Source: Micropterus salmoides (lineage: Eukaryota > Chordata > Actinopteri > Centrarchiformes > Centrarchidae). From it: a stretch of 64,000 nucleotides of DNA. Positions 22,029 to 34,400 of this stretch are shown here, piece after piece (position 1 is the stretch's first letter; every line of letters begins with the position of its first letter). Both the position numbers and the translations under genes were made by a program. Location of the stretch: assembly GCF_014851395.1 (NCBI RefSeq), contig NW_024043372.1, positions 10,243,490 through 10,307,489 on the forward strand. The letters are read 5' to 3'. Below the pieces are notes generated by a model. The model was not told the DNA's origin. It was given only the letters and a program-made list of their open reading frames with translations, and did not search any database.

Positions 22029-25000
22029 ATGCTTTCCCCGGGCAGGACCGTCTCCTCCCGGCTGTTCAGGCCGGTCTCGTGGATCCCACTCCGGCTAGCC
22101 TGTGACCAGAGAGCCGTCAGCACTCTGCAGAAAGGTAACAGCAGTCCGGAGCGGACCCGGTTCTTTAGCCTGGGGAAGCTAACACTAAGCTAGCTAATCC
22201 CAAAGTGACGCAGTTTAGTGTGGAGACGGGACACTGCACAACACCTATAAACTGAGTTATGAAAAGTTAAATAATGACCTGTGTGATTCGTCTGTAAGAT
22301 TAGAAGAATACATTAATACTATAAAATCACTAATCAACAATAAGTCTTCAGGAACTTTACTTGATTAAAATTTAATTGTAAACAAGTTTGATAACTAAAC
22401 TAAAAAAAAAAATTATCAGGCAGAAGTTAGAACTATACAGCTCTGTATGTTTTTGTTATGATTTTATTGCATGATTTAAATTACATTTTAATTTTTAATC
22501 AGTTTATTTATTGTTTAAAAAGTGTTTGTGCTTTCTCTGAATATCTGAGCTATTTTTGGGTTTTGGACTGTTGGTCAGACAAAACATTTGAACATTGAAA
22601 AGACATTTGAACAGTATACTGTAGAAAGTTAGAAACTCTTCATACATAGTTGAAGAACATTCACACGTTTATTTTTAAGTAATATGTTATTTTTTGTTAA
22701 AATGTTTGTTATTGGTCCCATTAAATAAGATAGAAGCAAATAATGTTTAAAGATTTTACTGTCTCAGAGATATCAAGGTCATGGTAAAATGTAATGTCAT
22801 TCTCTCCATAAAATAAAATTGAATATATTAAAAAAAGATAATATTGCACATGGCATACATACATTGGCTCTACAGACATGGTCGATGAATGACTCAGCAA
22901 GTACTGACCTGCCTGTCTCAGATATCTGAGCCAGTATTTAGTCCAGCATCACACAGATCTGCTTAAACTCTGAGTAAAACCAGCTTGACTGTCTGTTGTT
23001 TTGTGCTGCAGAGTTGATAAAGAAACAAGAACTGGACAAAGATGAGCCCCGCCCCCTCTACATGGACTTCCAGGCCACCACACCCATGGTAACCGTTCCT
23101 AACCATTGCTAAAATTTACTTATAGTTACTTGCACTTACAGTTTAACATGTGTATGTGTGTGTAGGACCCCAGGGTGCTGGATGCCATGTTGCCCTACCA
23201 GGTGAATTACTATGGTAACCCTCACTCCAGAACACACGCCTACGGCTGGGAGAGCGAGAGCGCCATGGAGAAGGCCAGGAAGGTAGAGAGACACTCACTT
23301 CTGTACAGAGAGAGAGAGAAAAAGTATATCTCAGCTTTGATATATCTTTTTTCTTTCATTATTGTGCCCTGTGTAGTAATGTATAAACCATTAGCATATA
23401 TTTGTAAAACGTGCTGTGTTTTTAGTTGTCATCATTTCATTAAATCCGAATTTGAGAGACACTGACTGTGTGTGTCTCTGTCTTTATCTCTGAGTAGCAG
23501 GTGGCTGATCTGATTGGAGCAGATCCCAGAGAGATTATCTTCACCAGCGGAGCCACCGAGTCCAACAACATGGCCATCAAGGTAACGCTCTGCTCCTCCT
23601 CCTTTGTTACCTCCTCTTCATCACACATTCTCTCCCCCTCCCACTCTTACCACTACCTTGTTTTGGTTCACAGTGAGAACATAGGAAACATAGTGATGGT
23701 CTGGTCACAACCAGAAATGAATCTGCGCTGCTATCATTTCCCATCTCATAACTGTCTGCTAACCATTACTCTTTTGTGGAGTGGTTTATACTCTGATAGA
23801 GGATGGTAAATAAAACTGGATGGTGACACACAGCTACGATAGTTTCAAGGCTAGATTATTTCCCCCATTTTGGACTTTTCAGAAGCTTGCCGTTCCCTCA
23901 AAGGTCAACAACGTCAGGACAGTTTACTTTTGGTCATTGGGCTGATAATTATATGTCAAGGTTCACCCAAGTAGAAGTTGACATGAAAGGTTTGCCCAGA
24001 TTCACTTTGTCTGTGTTAGCAAAGCCACTGGTTGCAGCAAATCCACTGGAATTAATCAATTTCACTGCAAAAGCTTTGCTGTTTTTAAAACAATGCTGCT
24101 TTAGTCCAGTTTGTGATGTCAGTGGTGACCCTGCCTCTTCCTCTCCTGCAGGGCGTGGCCAGGTTCTACCAGTCCAAGAAGCGGCATGTGATCACCACAC
24201 AGACGGAACATAAATGTGTTCTGGACTCGTGTCGAATTCTGGAGGCTGAAGGATTCAACATCACCTACTTGCCAGTCCAGACGAACGGACTGGTGGACCT
24301 GGAGGTATGCGTGCAGATCACAGAGAGAGATCACACAAGAGAACGTACAGTCAACAAACAGATGTCATTGTATATATTAAAAACTGTGTGTGGACACTTG
24401 TGTTTTCAGCTGTTGGAGGCATCCATCCGCCCTGACACCTCTCTGTTGTCCGTGATGACCATCAACAACGAGATTGGAGTCAAGCAGCCCATCAGTGAGA
24501 TTGGTAACCATGGCATTTTTTTTTAAACTCCCTGCGTTAGTCAGAATTCTGATTTCTGAAACATTCACGTACACAGTGTTTCATCCATGTTACAGTGATT
24601 CAGAATAAAGCTGTTCACCATGTTGACCACGTAGCACATACACCAGTTTCCTGATCTTCACTTTTTCACTGGGGGTCTCTGATCTGATTCAGTGTTCTTA
24701 TCGAAAGGATTGATTAATTGACCTTTACACTTCCTGTCTACAGGTCAGATTTGTCGTTCTAAAGGAGTCTTCTTTCACACCGACGCCGCTCAGGCTGTCG
24801 GAAAGATTCCCATCAACGTCACGGACTGGAAGGTTGATCTGATGTCCATCAGTGGCCACAAGATCTACGGACCCAAAGGTTAGCCAGAGCATTACTGTAG
24901 ATATACCCTTATTTGTTAGCCCATTAGGCAAGGCAAATACAAATACACATAAAACGGGAAAGGGCTAGCTGAAGAAAATGTGCACCCGCTTGCTGCTAAC

Positions 25001-28000
25001 ATTTTGTATTTGACATATATGAAATAGCTCAGGAGCTGAAACAATTAAAGTTGCAGTTGAAATACAAATACTGAAAGAAGCCGAAATAGCGGTTAAAGTG
25101 GAAGTGCTGAAAAAAGATGCACTAAAAGTTTAAGTGCGAGTAATGAAAGCATTGAATTATATGAAAAGTAAGACGTCAGCATCTGCAATGTGAGTTGATG
25201 TGTAATCACTGAAAGCAGTATAATTGTCAGTGGAAGAGTTAAAAATGAAAGCGTTTGCAATTCCAGTTAAACAAAAATCAGTCCAAGTGTCAGTTAACAT
25301 GTCCCAGGTGAAAGCAGCTGAAGTGTCAGTGAAAGTGTAAGTTAATGAGACAGTTGAATCTCCTGTGAAGCTCAGGAGCTGAAACCTACTATGATGCCGT
25401 CACCCACCATAGGTTTGAACACAGTAATGTTTGCTCTCAAGATGAAGGCACAGATCAACTTTTTGATGTTGATTAACCTGTTGGCACCTTCACTAGATGA
25501 TACAAGGCTAAAGCTGTGCTATCACTGCTGACATTTCTTAGAGAACACCTAGAATTCTGACCTGACACAGATATACAGATGTAGAGTTAAGGTGTGGCGC
25601 ATCAAGTCATTGCTTTCAGACAGAGTGAGTCAATAAGACATATGGTGAAATATTAATGTAGATTTGAGTACCTTCAAAATAAATCTGTTAAGTTATGTTA
25701 TTTTAAATAATCTGGTCTGTGTGTGTACAGGTGTTGGTGCTTTGTACGTGCGCCGCCGACCCCGGGTGCGAATGGAGCCGCTGCAGAGCGGGGGCGGGCA
25801 GGAGAGGGGCCTGCGTTCTGGCACCGTCCCCACCCCGCTGGCTGTTGGGCTGGGAGCCGCCTGCAACATCGCCCAGCAAGAGATGGAGGTAAAACAAATG
25901 CACCCAAACATCCCAGGTCTCAACAAACATAACCCAACAACCTGGGACTTAATATGTGTTTGTGTGCGCAGTATGATCATCAAAGAGTGTCCATGCTGGC
26001 TAATCGTCTGATCCAGAAAATCATGGCCGGGATTCCTGACGTCGTCATGAACGGAGATCCACAACAACGCTACCCTGGTACACACACACACACACACAGA
26101 AGTGAAACTCTACATACACGCCACTGTCACATGCTTGAATTTCCCCCAACATGAACTTGAAAACCAGTAAAAGTTAGAGGTTTCTGTTGGATGTGTTCTG
26201 TGATGTATTGACAACAAATTCTTCCTAGAGCAGATGAGGCAGATGTACTTAATCTGACTGTCTGTGCTTTTCAGGCTGTATCAACCTGTCCTTTGCGTAT
26301 GTGGAGGGAGAGAGTCTGTTGATGGCGCTGAAGGATGTGCTCTGTCATCTGGAAGGTCAGACACAAATTCGTTTTAAAACATTTAAATAATATATAATGT
26401 TAAAAACAGGCCTAAAGCTTTACTAGGAGGAGGCTCCGGATGAGCCAATCTGTTGTATATGTAAATTTAAAGCTACCCTGTGGAGTTTTTTGACCATTCG
26501 TATCACTTCGGAGCAATGTTTTTGCATCCTCGTTCTGCTTCCTGTTCACTCCACTGACTGATAGTCGGAGGCGACAGTGCACAAACAAATGTAGCAATGA
26601 ATGAATGAATGACAGTGAAAGAACTCAACCTCTAATGAAAATTAACAAGAAGTTTAACAAAAAGCAACAAAAAATCACACCACTGGGCGGCCTGGTTGCC
26701 TAGCAGCTAGTCTGCTTGGTAGCATTAGCCTGTTTTCAGGCATTTCAACAACCACGTGGCTGTGTGTGAGAACTGTTATCTTCTCACTCACGACTGGAGA
26801 GGAACATCCATTGAACCAAAAAGTTGATAAATAGCTTTCAATCAGTTGCAGAGAAAATGTTTTATAAAACGTAAAAAAGATTTACTTACATGATGATGAT
26901 GAATGAATATTTGTGTTTGTGCATGCAGCGCATGTACGTCAGCATCTCTGGAGCCATCATACGTCCTCCGAGCGATCGGAGCAGATGAAGACTTGGCTCA
27001 CTCTTCCATCAGGTACAAACACTTCCATCCTCTCGGTAGTTCAGATAATAATTAAAATGTTAATTATAATCAACGTTGACTTTGTAATTTTAATTAATAA
27101 CATTTCTCCAGGAGCATATTATGAATCTAATGAATTATTTTAGCTGGTACACTGCTGTATGCAGGATGATTAATTCAAAGTGTTTTTACACAAAACTGAA
27201 TTTATGACATTCAACTCAGCAGACTGAAACATCTGTTAACATCAGCAGCTGGAGATGAATCTCTGCAGCGTCTCTGGTTTGACTTGAATTGTAGTTGAAT
27301 CAGATGTAGGCTAATGTAAACCTGTGTTTGTGTGTATTAGGTTTGGTATTGGCAGGTTCACCACAGTAGATGAGGTGGACTACACCGCAGAGAAATGTAT
27401 CCAGCAGGTCTCCAGACTCAGAGAGATGAGGTGAGTTCACCTGGAATGATAATTTAGGTAGTTTTGTCGATAATTTCTATCGGTAATAATAACGCTGTAC
27501 TCACCAAGGTAATATCTGAGGTTCGGGAACACGGTGTAAGAAGAAGTCGGCTGGGTCAAGAAAAGGGGCAGTCAGGTGATTGTTGGTTGGAAAGTAACCT
27601 AACGTCTGTCCTTTACGTTGCCACTTCAAGCTTCACGTTTGACCTACTGTACTTACTGTAGTAGTGAATTTTTCTGTGCAATGAGGGATTTTTACTGGCA
27701 TTTCAAGAGCACTCACTTTCAATTTGACCTTTAAATAAAGAGGTTTAGATAATCTGACTTCTGTTTAGAGATGTTCCGAGACCTCAGATATGAACTTGGT
27801 AGGTAAAATGTCATAATTGAAAATGAAACTTAATTTGTAATAAACTGGGATTATACTCACTTAATTAATCCATACATAGATTTCTCTCTCCTTGCCCTCT
27901 CAGTCTATCAAGTTTATTTCTTTGCATTAATGGGTGATGTGAATATTATCTGTAATGTGTACTAAATGGTAATAAGCGACACCAAATAACCTCTCTCTTT

Positions 28001-28077
28001 CTCTCTTTCTCAGTCCTCTGTGGGAGATGGTTCAGGAAGGCATCGATCTAAAGAGCATCAAGTGGTCGCAGCACTAA
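22029..28077 (+). CDS. nfs1: NFS1 cysteine desulfurase, mitochondrial (13 coding exons, one apparent 1-nt frameshift)
   Basis: Exons: 22029-22134, 23012-23088, 23166-23282, 23498-23581, 24152-24304, 24410-24503, 24744-24878, 25731-25888, 25972-26077, 26275-26355, 26929-27012, 27341-27430, 28014-28077. The sum is 1349 nt; with one base restored, 449 aa (human 457). NFS1 is a PLP enzyme that converts cysteine to alanine and hands persulfide sulfur to ISCU for Fe-S clusters. Seen: an Arg/Ser-rich presequence (MLSPGRTVSSRLFRP), MDFQATTPMDPRVLDAMLPY, ESNNMAIKG, TQTEHKCVLDS, HTDAAQAVGK (PLP Asp near 224), SISGHKIYGPKG (PLP Lys near 250), the catalytic loop SGSACTSASLEPS, and the C terminus LKSIKWSQH. 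The start is the first ATG giving a mitochondrial signal. The frame break in exon 10 comes just before the active-site Cys loop. Confidence 0.95.
22540..22640 (-). repeat. Dispersed teleost repeat, minus-strand copy in nfs1 intron 1
   Basis: TTTGGGTTTTGGACTGTTGG TCAGACAAAACATTTGAAC is the reverse complement of the core at 1185-1225 and 3100-3130. The rest of intron 1 (22135-23011) is AT-rich with nothing else seen. Confidence 0.55.
23492..23503 (+). promoter_or_regulatory. NAGNAG tandem splice acceptor at nfs1 exon 4
   Basis: GAGTAGCAG|GTGG offers two acceptors three bases apart: TAG (exon from 23498, adds Gln) and CAG (exon from 23501, no Gln). Human NFS1 has Gln-Gln here (ARQQVA), so the upstream site probably gives the conserved form. 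Confidence 0.7.
24879..25730 (+). other. nfs1 intron 7 with degenerate purine-rich repeat
   Basis: From about 25026 to 25385 the sequence is built of loosely repeated words such as GCAGTTGAAAT, GTCAGTGAAAGT, AAAGCAGCTGAAGTGTCAGT and GAAAGC. It is bounded at both ends by AGCTCAGGAGCTGAAAC (25026-25042 and 25369-25385). No exon was seen inside. Confidence 0.55.
26336..26342 (+). other. nfs1: Apparent 1-nt deletion (frameshift) in nfs1 exon 10
   Basis: The DNA reads CTGAAGGATGTGCTCTGTCA; the family's KDVALSSGS needs GATGTGGCTCTGTCA, one more G. As written the frame gives DVLCHLE. The other frame resumes ALSSG and joins exon 11 in phase to give SACTSASLEPSYVLRAIG. The exon is 81 nt where phase requires 82. 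Confidence 0.9.
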
Positions 28078-29430
28078 ACTCTTCCCACTTCCTGTTTTGT
28101 TTCCTAGCTGACAGTGATGATAGTGATGATTCCCAAGGAGTTCTGGGAATAGACCAGCTTTTCCTTCTTGTACACAAACACGCACAAACTTCCTGTCTGA
28201 CTTGAAGTCTGTTTGTATCTGTAGCTCTGTGTCTCTGTAGATGCTCCTCTCATTGCTCAGTCAGGAGATGTTTCTCAGAGAGTTGACCAACACGCGGCAA
28301 CCTCACTGAAAAGTTTTTAGAGACTGTCACCTGAGTCCTGTATCACATTATAGTCAGTTTGTCTTTGTCTGGCTCTCTTTGGGCTCTTCGGGCTTTACTG
28401 AGTCTAACATCAGTGATCTTGATGATCATGAAGGTGGTTAGCAACTGCTGTTGACTCTGGGTTTACTAATTCAGCTCTGAGCGTGTTCACATGGAAGAGA
28501 AGTTCTTAATTACAGGAATTACAGTTACAGGAATGATGAGTCAATGTTTACAGAGAATTGATTGGTCAGTACTGGACAGTTGACAGGTCTGATCTGATTT
28601 TCTGAAGTGAACTTGCTCTAGAGCAGGTTAGCCCAGCAGCATAGGTTACTAGGGAGTTGAACACAAAGAAAGCTGGCTAAACTGCTAATTTTACTTTGTG
28701 ATACTGGCTCCAGGATCAATGGGCAGTGTTGGCTTCAGGGAGGCTAGAGAATGGCAGCAAACCTACGTGACACTAATCAATCAGTGTTGGCTTCAGGGAG
28801 GCTAGAGAATGGCAGCAAACCTACGTTCACTAATCTCTCTGAGTCAAAACATTTCACTTGATGATTCACATATTGTCTCCTGCTCTGTTCACAGGTGATA
28901 CTTTGTCTCAGAACTCAGTCTTGCAGTTTTTCCTTTTTTAATTCCAACATCAGTGTTAGCAGCAGTTTCCGAGAACATCCAGTCAAACACAGTGTAAGCA
29001 GCCAAACTTTGATTATTTTGTTAAAGTCTGGAATGCTCTACAAGACTGTAGCCTTGATTTGACCACAACGGCTGATTTTCAAGATGGTGGAGAGTTTAAA
29101 AAACGTCTCAGGTCCAGTCTCTCACATACTGACTGAGACTCACAGTGTCACTTTTCCACCACATAGATGCATCTGAGGTTGTTTGACGGGAATCTGAAGG
29201 TGATCCTGAAAGTCTGAACACAAAACACAAAAATCTGATAAATTCAGTTGATAAATATGGGTCTCTGTCCTCACTGGCTAAGAGGACTTTTAAAGTCTTG
29301 TATTGTGTTTCTGGATGTTGTCAGCTGAGCCATATTTATTACACTTCAGCATCTACTTTCTTCTACCGTTTTCTACCGTTACTCCCATCATATACATTAT
29401 TATCCAATAAAGTGCTGCTTCATGGTTATG
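28078..29430 (+). other. nfs1: nfs1 3' UTR (inferred) with a 45-bp duplication
   Basis: Runs from the stop codon at 28075-28077 to a likely polyadenylation signal AATAAA at 29406-29411. A 45-bp segment beginning CAGTGTTGGCTTCAGGGAGG occurs at 28724-28768 and again at 28782-28826, with no mismatch seen. No ORF of note. Confidence 0.5.
28724..28826 (+). repeat. 45-bp direct duplication, 58-bp offset
   Basis: The two copies are separated by GACACTAATCAAT and appear identical, which suggests a recent duplication in the nfs1 3' UTR. Confidence 0.85.
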
Positions 29431-30399
29431 CAATGAACATTTGTTTTGTTTGTTTGTTTTTTATTGGGATAATATTTCATGGACAAATGCTGTATACCGC
29501 AGTATTTACAGCCCAAGTTAGTTTGCAATGCCTGTTCATAGTCGGGCCTGTATGCGAGTGCACACAACTCAACAAACAGAACAATACAAAACACCGAGTC
29601 ATGACACTAAAAATGCTATAAAAACTATATGTCTTATTAATTAATTAAATTACTGTGTATAACTGAAAGTTAAAAAATATAACTTTATTACTACCGTCCA
29701 TTAAACATCAGAAGCAAATGTACATAAAAAGCATTTTTTTTACCCAATTACCTCCCCATTTTTTAATTTAAACTATTTTTTCTTGCATACTATACAGAAC
29801 ACAAGTATATAACTAATATTAGTATAGTAAGTATATACAGTTTCAGTTTATTTTCAGGCCTGTTGGAAAATTTAGAAATTCACTCCACTTTTAGACTATA
29901 GTTTAATTATAATTTAAGCTACAGTAAGATATATTTTATGTACATTACTATACTGTATTACTGTGTAGTTGAATTATTTAGAGTATAGTACTTTAATTTA
30001 TACAGTAATTTGTGTTTGAAACAGCTGTACTGTATTTAACAGTCAATAAAATTCAGTAAATAGTGATGCTTATTGTTCAATTGTCAGATAGAAGGTAATC
30101 TGCATGAGAAATAAATAAAACATCCGTTTATAGAGATCAGTTTCACCCGTCAGACCTCAGTATAAGAGGTTTCCACTATATATTATACTGTAATACTAAT
30201 ATGTTTTTGTACCCATCATTACTATTATTTTTACCCTTGTATAAAGTACTTTTTAAGCACTAGGGCCCCTAGTCAAAAATTAGGTGTGGGCCCCTTTTGA
30301 CACTCCCCTCGCATCTAAGTATCCTCTCACCATCAGGTAAATAAATGAATGCATATGTCCTGTAATAATACAGGATCATTGTCATTTCCACGGTAACAC

Positions 30400-30515
30400 G
30401 TGCCCCTGAGCAAGACACTTAACCCGTAGTTGCTCCAGAGGCGTGCAACCTCTGACATATATAGCAATTTTAAGTTGCCTTGGATAAAAAGCGTCAGCTA
30501 AATGACTAATTAAAA
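30400..30515 (+). mobile_element. SINE-like fragment with L2/Maui-type tail
   Basis: CCCCTGAGCAAGACACTTAA followed by GTTGCTCCAGAGGC and a tail TTGCCTTGGATAAAAAGCGT CAGCTAAATGACTAAT. This combination is a very common fish interspersed element; the GCGTCAGCTAAATGA tail resembles fish L2-type LINE ends. A more diverged partner lies at about 32378-32460. Confidence 0.6.
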
Positions 30516-30734
30516 AATAATAACAAATTAATAATTTCACTTGATGTTGTAATTGTGATGCATATTCACATTTAAATGTGCCATTAACCATAACAAGATG
30601 AACAAACACAGTAAACCTGGGGTTTTTAAGGCCCCTGAGGGTCTAGGGCAACAGGATAGTTGTCACTGTGCACTGTTGGTAATCAATCATGCTATGTTTT
30701 GGTAAAACCTTGATCTGTAACATAATTACATCTG

Positions 30735-31010
30735 TCATACACTACATAGTCAAAAGCATGTGGGCATCTAAACATTGCAGCCATGTGTGATAGTTGAACA
30801 TGAGCATTCATCTGGTGCTATAACAGCCTCTGAGAAGACTTTGCACAAGATGTTGGAGTCTGGCTGCAAGGAGTTACTACCTTTCAGCTAGTGAGGTCCA
30901 ACACTAATGTTGGAAGATAAGATCTGGCTCAAAGTTCCTGTTCATCTGAAAGATGCTGGATGGGACGGGGTTGAAGTCAGCGCTCAGTGTACATGATGTC
31001 CACATATAGA
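30735..31010 (+). repeat. Diverged teleost interspersed repeat
   Basis: Ordered words CATAGTCAAAAGCATGTGGG, GCTATAACAGCCTCTGAGAA, GTGAGGTCCAACACTAATGT TGGAAGATAAG and GGGACGGGGTTGAAGTCAGC match a ubiquitous fish repeat known to me by its consensus. A short end piece of the same family (GCCAAAGTATGTGGAC) lies at about 61278. Confidence 0.6.
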
Positions 31011-31239
31011 CATATAGCAAAATTGCATTTAGTCTAAATGTTGTGAGGGGAAATTTGCTCTCCCATCAAGTTTAATTAAAATAATCCTTTATTAAATAAT
31101 CAAAATCAGGCCATTATAATTTCAAGTTGGCAACAGATACACACAGGACTAAGGCAAACATCTAAAAGGTCCTAATCCGAGATCAATAAAAGTATGATTT
31201 TGAATACATCCAAAGTTTGTTTAGTTTTTATACATTTCA

Positions 31240-31447
31240 TCCGGTTTCATGAGCCCTGTGCAGCCGGTAGAGGGCACTATCGCTCTGACGTCGGGGAAAC
31301 GCTGGCCGTAGTCTCGCGTCATCACGTCTGGTATCGCGGTGTTTCCGCCGACATTTCGCGCAGTTGCAACCCGCAGAGAGAAGAGGAGAGTCGTAAAGAG
31401 CTTCGTTCATGAGTTAAACCTCAGTGTGTTTGTTGACAAATTTCTCG
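31240..31447 (+). promoter_or_regulatory. rbm12: rbm12 promoter and 5' non-coding exon (possibly also cpne1)
   Basis: CpG-rich segment with TCTCGCG at 31312-31318 and several other CGCG words, ending in the donor TTCTCG|GTAAGA at 31447/31448. The matching acceptor is TCCCCAG|GTGG at 37080/37081, 28 bp before the rbm12 ATG. In human, RBM12 and CPNE1 share 5' non-coding sequence, so this exon might also splice to cpne1. A near-CTCF word, CCGGTAGAGGGCA, lies at 31264-31276. Confidence 0.6.
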
Positions 31448-34400
31448 GTAAGAATCCAGCAGCGGCAGCTCGCTCAGTGGCACACTCGCACTGGGAGCCG
31501 AGCACGAGAGGAGCCGCTAAAAGAGCGCATCCTGCTCGTTGTTCTGCTCCGACACACACACACAAAGCAAGGTTCACAACCAGCTAAGCTAGATGGCTAA
31601 TGGAGCGTTAGCCTGCTCATGTAGATATGCTAAACTAACAACGTCCAGGGTTTCTGCTCGAAGTTAACATAGCTAGTAAGTTACGTTATGGTTGTTAGGA
31701 CCTCGTTTTAGACGCTGCATGTCGTTATTTGTTAATTACAATGGCTGCTTGTGTTAAACATTCAGGCAGGTTTGTTTAAAATGGTGTCTTGTACGTAGCT
31801 GCTAGCTACCATTAGCTAGCTAACAGACACGTTTAAATGTTACCGTTGTATTTTTCATTACGGGTCTGCTCATGTTGTAGTTTCTTCACTATATGAACGG
31901 ATGAGATGAGAAGAGGATGTGTGTGACTTAGAGCTCTGAACTGTTTTGGCCTAATATAGCCTAGTTTCTGCCGATGGCACTGCGGTTGATGCTCACTGAA
32001 GACTAAAACCACGCCGTGACGTCACACATCCGCCGCAAAATGTTGATGTTGATACGAGCAGGTATAAAGTTGGTGACAGTCTATGGTTTCAGAGAATCAA
32101 CAGATTCACTGACTTGAGCCCTTTTCAGACATGAAAAATGCAAAAGTAATGGCTGTTTGTCTTTCAAACATATGTCTCTGTTGTGAAAATGTTTGTAAGA
32201 TTTCTGATTCAATGAGCCATTACAGATAAGATGCTCTTGAGCGCGATCGGTTGGAACATAACCAAACACAGGGATGGATTTTAAGAGATTTTGCAGTTGA
32301 ATGCCTGTTTATTTGTCTTGTTTATGACTATTAGAGCCTGACTGATAAATGGCAAGGCTGATCTATCTGCACTAATGAGTTCCTGAGCATACAACCTCTG
32401 ACATGTATAGAAATTGTAAGTCGCTTTAGATGACGTTAAGTGTCAGCTAAATGAGAAAATGTTAATGTATTAGCTCATTGCAGATATGTCAGTATTGGTA
32501 TTTGTCAGCCGATAAATTGACATACAGTATTTCCACCAGAGTAGTGACAGGTTTATTCTTCAACTGTGAAATGTCCTGCCAAGTACATTTATTGGTTGCA
32601 ATTGTAAAACAATGACTAAGGCAACCATATCAGCACATTTGTTTTTAATGTATGGGATGTGTAAGGACTATTAATATTGGGTAGAATTTAATTATTAGAA
32701 TTTTCACTCTTGAATGTCAACAACTGTATAGCTATCAGAAATAATGTTTGGTAAATTGTAACATGACTTTCAAAATGTATTAGAACGTAAAATTCTGCAG
32801 CTTTTTTTAATTGACAGCTAAAAATGATAAGACGCAAGGTTTCTCATTTAATGTCTATTTGCCCACATACTGTATGTTAAGGGTTTTGCAGGATATTCAC
32901 ACTATAAGCAGTCTACATGAATCTGAAAATGTATAGAGACGATGGTTTGATGGTTGGCCTCAGTCCTGCCGTGATCGGAAAATTATTATTTTTTTCAGAT
33001 TGAGCAGACATGAATCTCCTATAAAAACTTAAAATTGGCTCATCTTTCTTTCGTTTTTATCAGTTGATTTGTTGTGAGAGAAATTCTACAAGTCCAACCT
33101 CCCCAGATTGCCAGTGTGACTTTAACATAAAAATAAAAGGTTTATTCAAACAGGAGACTGATCTAATATTGCCTCAACGTTTTTTAACAAGATGCATATC
33201 TGAAATGGGCTATAGTAAGTCAGTATGGCAGTTGTTTCTGTTTTTTGTCTTGTGCAGGTCAGTGGAGTTCTGTACGATCATTCACTCCTGAAATAGATGA
33301 AGGGATAAGGTCTGGAAGACACTGCTATATTTAAAGGTTTATAAGGTGCAGCTTCAGGCCTTGTCACGCCAGATCCTGTCTGCTGAGATTTGGCTGATGT
33401 GTGGTAATTCCCTCGTCCTTGTTCCAAACTATATTCTCTTTGTGTTTGAGTTGTTTAGTCCCTGTGGCGAGATCCACTCCTCGCGTTCAATTCCACCTTT
33501 TTTTTGCTGTGTTTTGAGGTTGATGACAACATGTGGACGGTTATGTATCTGAGAAATCCTGGCAGTGTTTTGCTCTTTATTCCAAAATTTGCTGTATTGA
33601 AAATGTCTTTTTGGTTTTCTGTCTCTTATCAGCTCCATTTGGTTAATGTGAGTGCAAACTGCAGCTTCAGTTGAACCTTCTCACTTCACTCTGGATAATC
33701 TGGTTGTCTCTGAAATTATTAGCTGTTGTCGTGTCCTCTCCTGCTGTGTTTTATCCTCTTGCTGCTGTTGATATTTTACAGACTGTTAGCAGATTAACAC
33801 CCAGAAGTTACAAGAAGAGTGGATGTCCAGGTTGAAAATCCTCTTGAAGAAGCATTAGGTGAACATCATATGTCAATATTGGTGTGATTTGTTGGTGCTG
33901 AGGTTCACCACTGAAATAGCTGATGATAATGTTGATGATGTCTGGCATCAGGTTGATGGCTGAGGTACCAGCCTCACACCCAGACCAGAATATTAGTAAG
34001 TTTTATATTTTCAAAATGTCTGAACTAGCAAATTTTATGAGCTGCAGTGTGACTGAAATGTCAGAGTTTAGTGGGATGTCCTACCAGAACCATAATGTAT
34101 AGTTTGACAGTCATGGTTAAGATTTGTCAAGGTTAGAGCACAGAAACCTAAAGATGTGTCTGAGGATTAAGAGACATTTGTGAAGTAGAGGGTTGTGGAA
34201 ACGGCGGTGTTACTCTACCTGCTCTAACAGTTGATATGTTTTATCAGTGTTAGCAAACATGTTGCTTTGCATCTTCCTTCTGTTTGCTTTCTCTTCTGAT
34301 CAGCTGCTGTCTTTGGTGCTGTGCTGGCAATGAGTTGCTGATGGTGCTATGGTTGACATGATGCTAATGTTGCTGTGGTTGACATGCTGCTAATGTTGCT

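Larger units (their letters stand above)
29431..31230. other. Intergenic nfs1-rbm12
   Basis: AT-rich sequence with no gene seen. It contains a SINE/L2-like tail at about 30400-30515 and a diverged teleost repeat at about 30735-31010. Confidence 0.55.

Noticed and set aside
24113..24526. 137-codon ORF covering nfs1 exons 5 and 6
   Set aside because: It merely reads through the short intron 24305-24409 in the nfs1 frame; the exon boundaries follow the family sequence.
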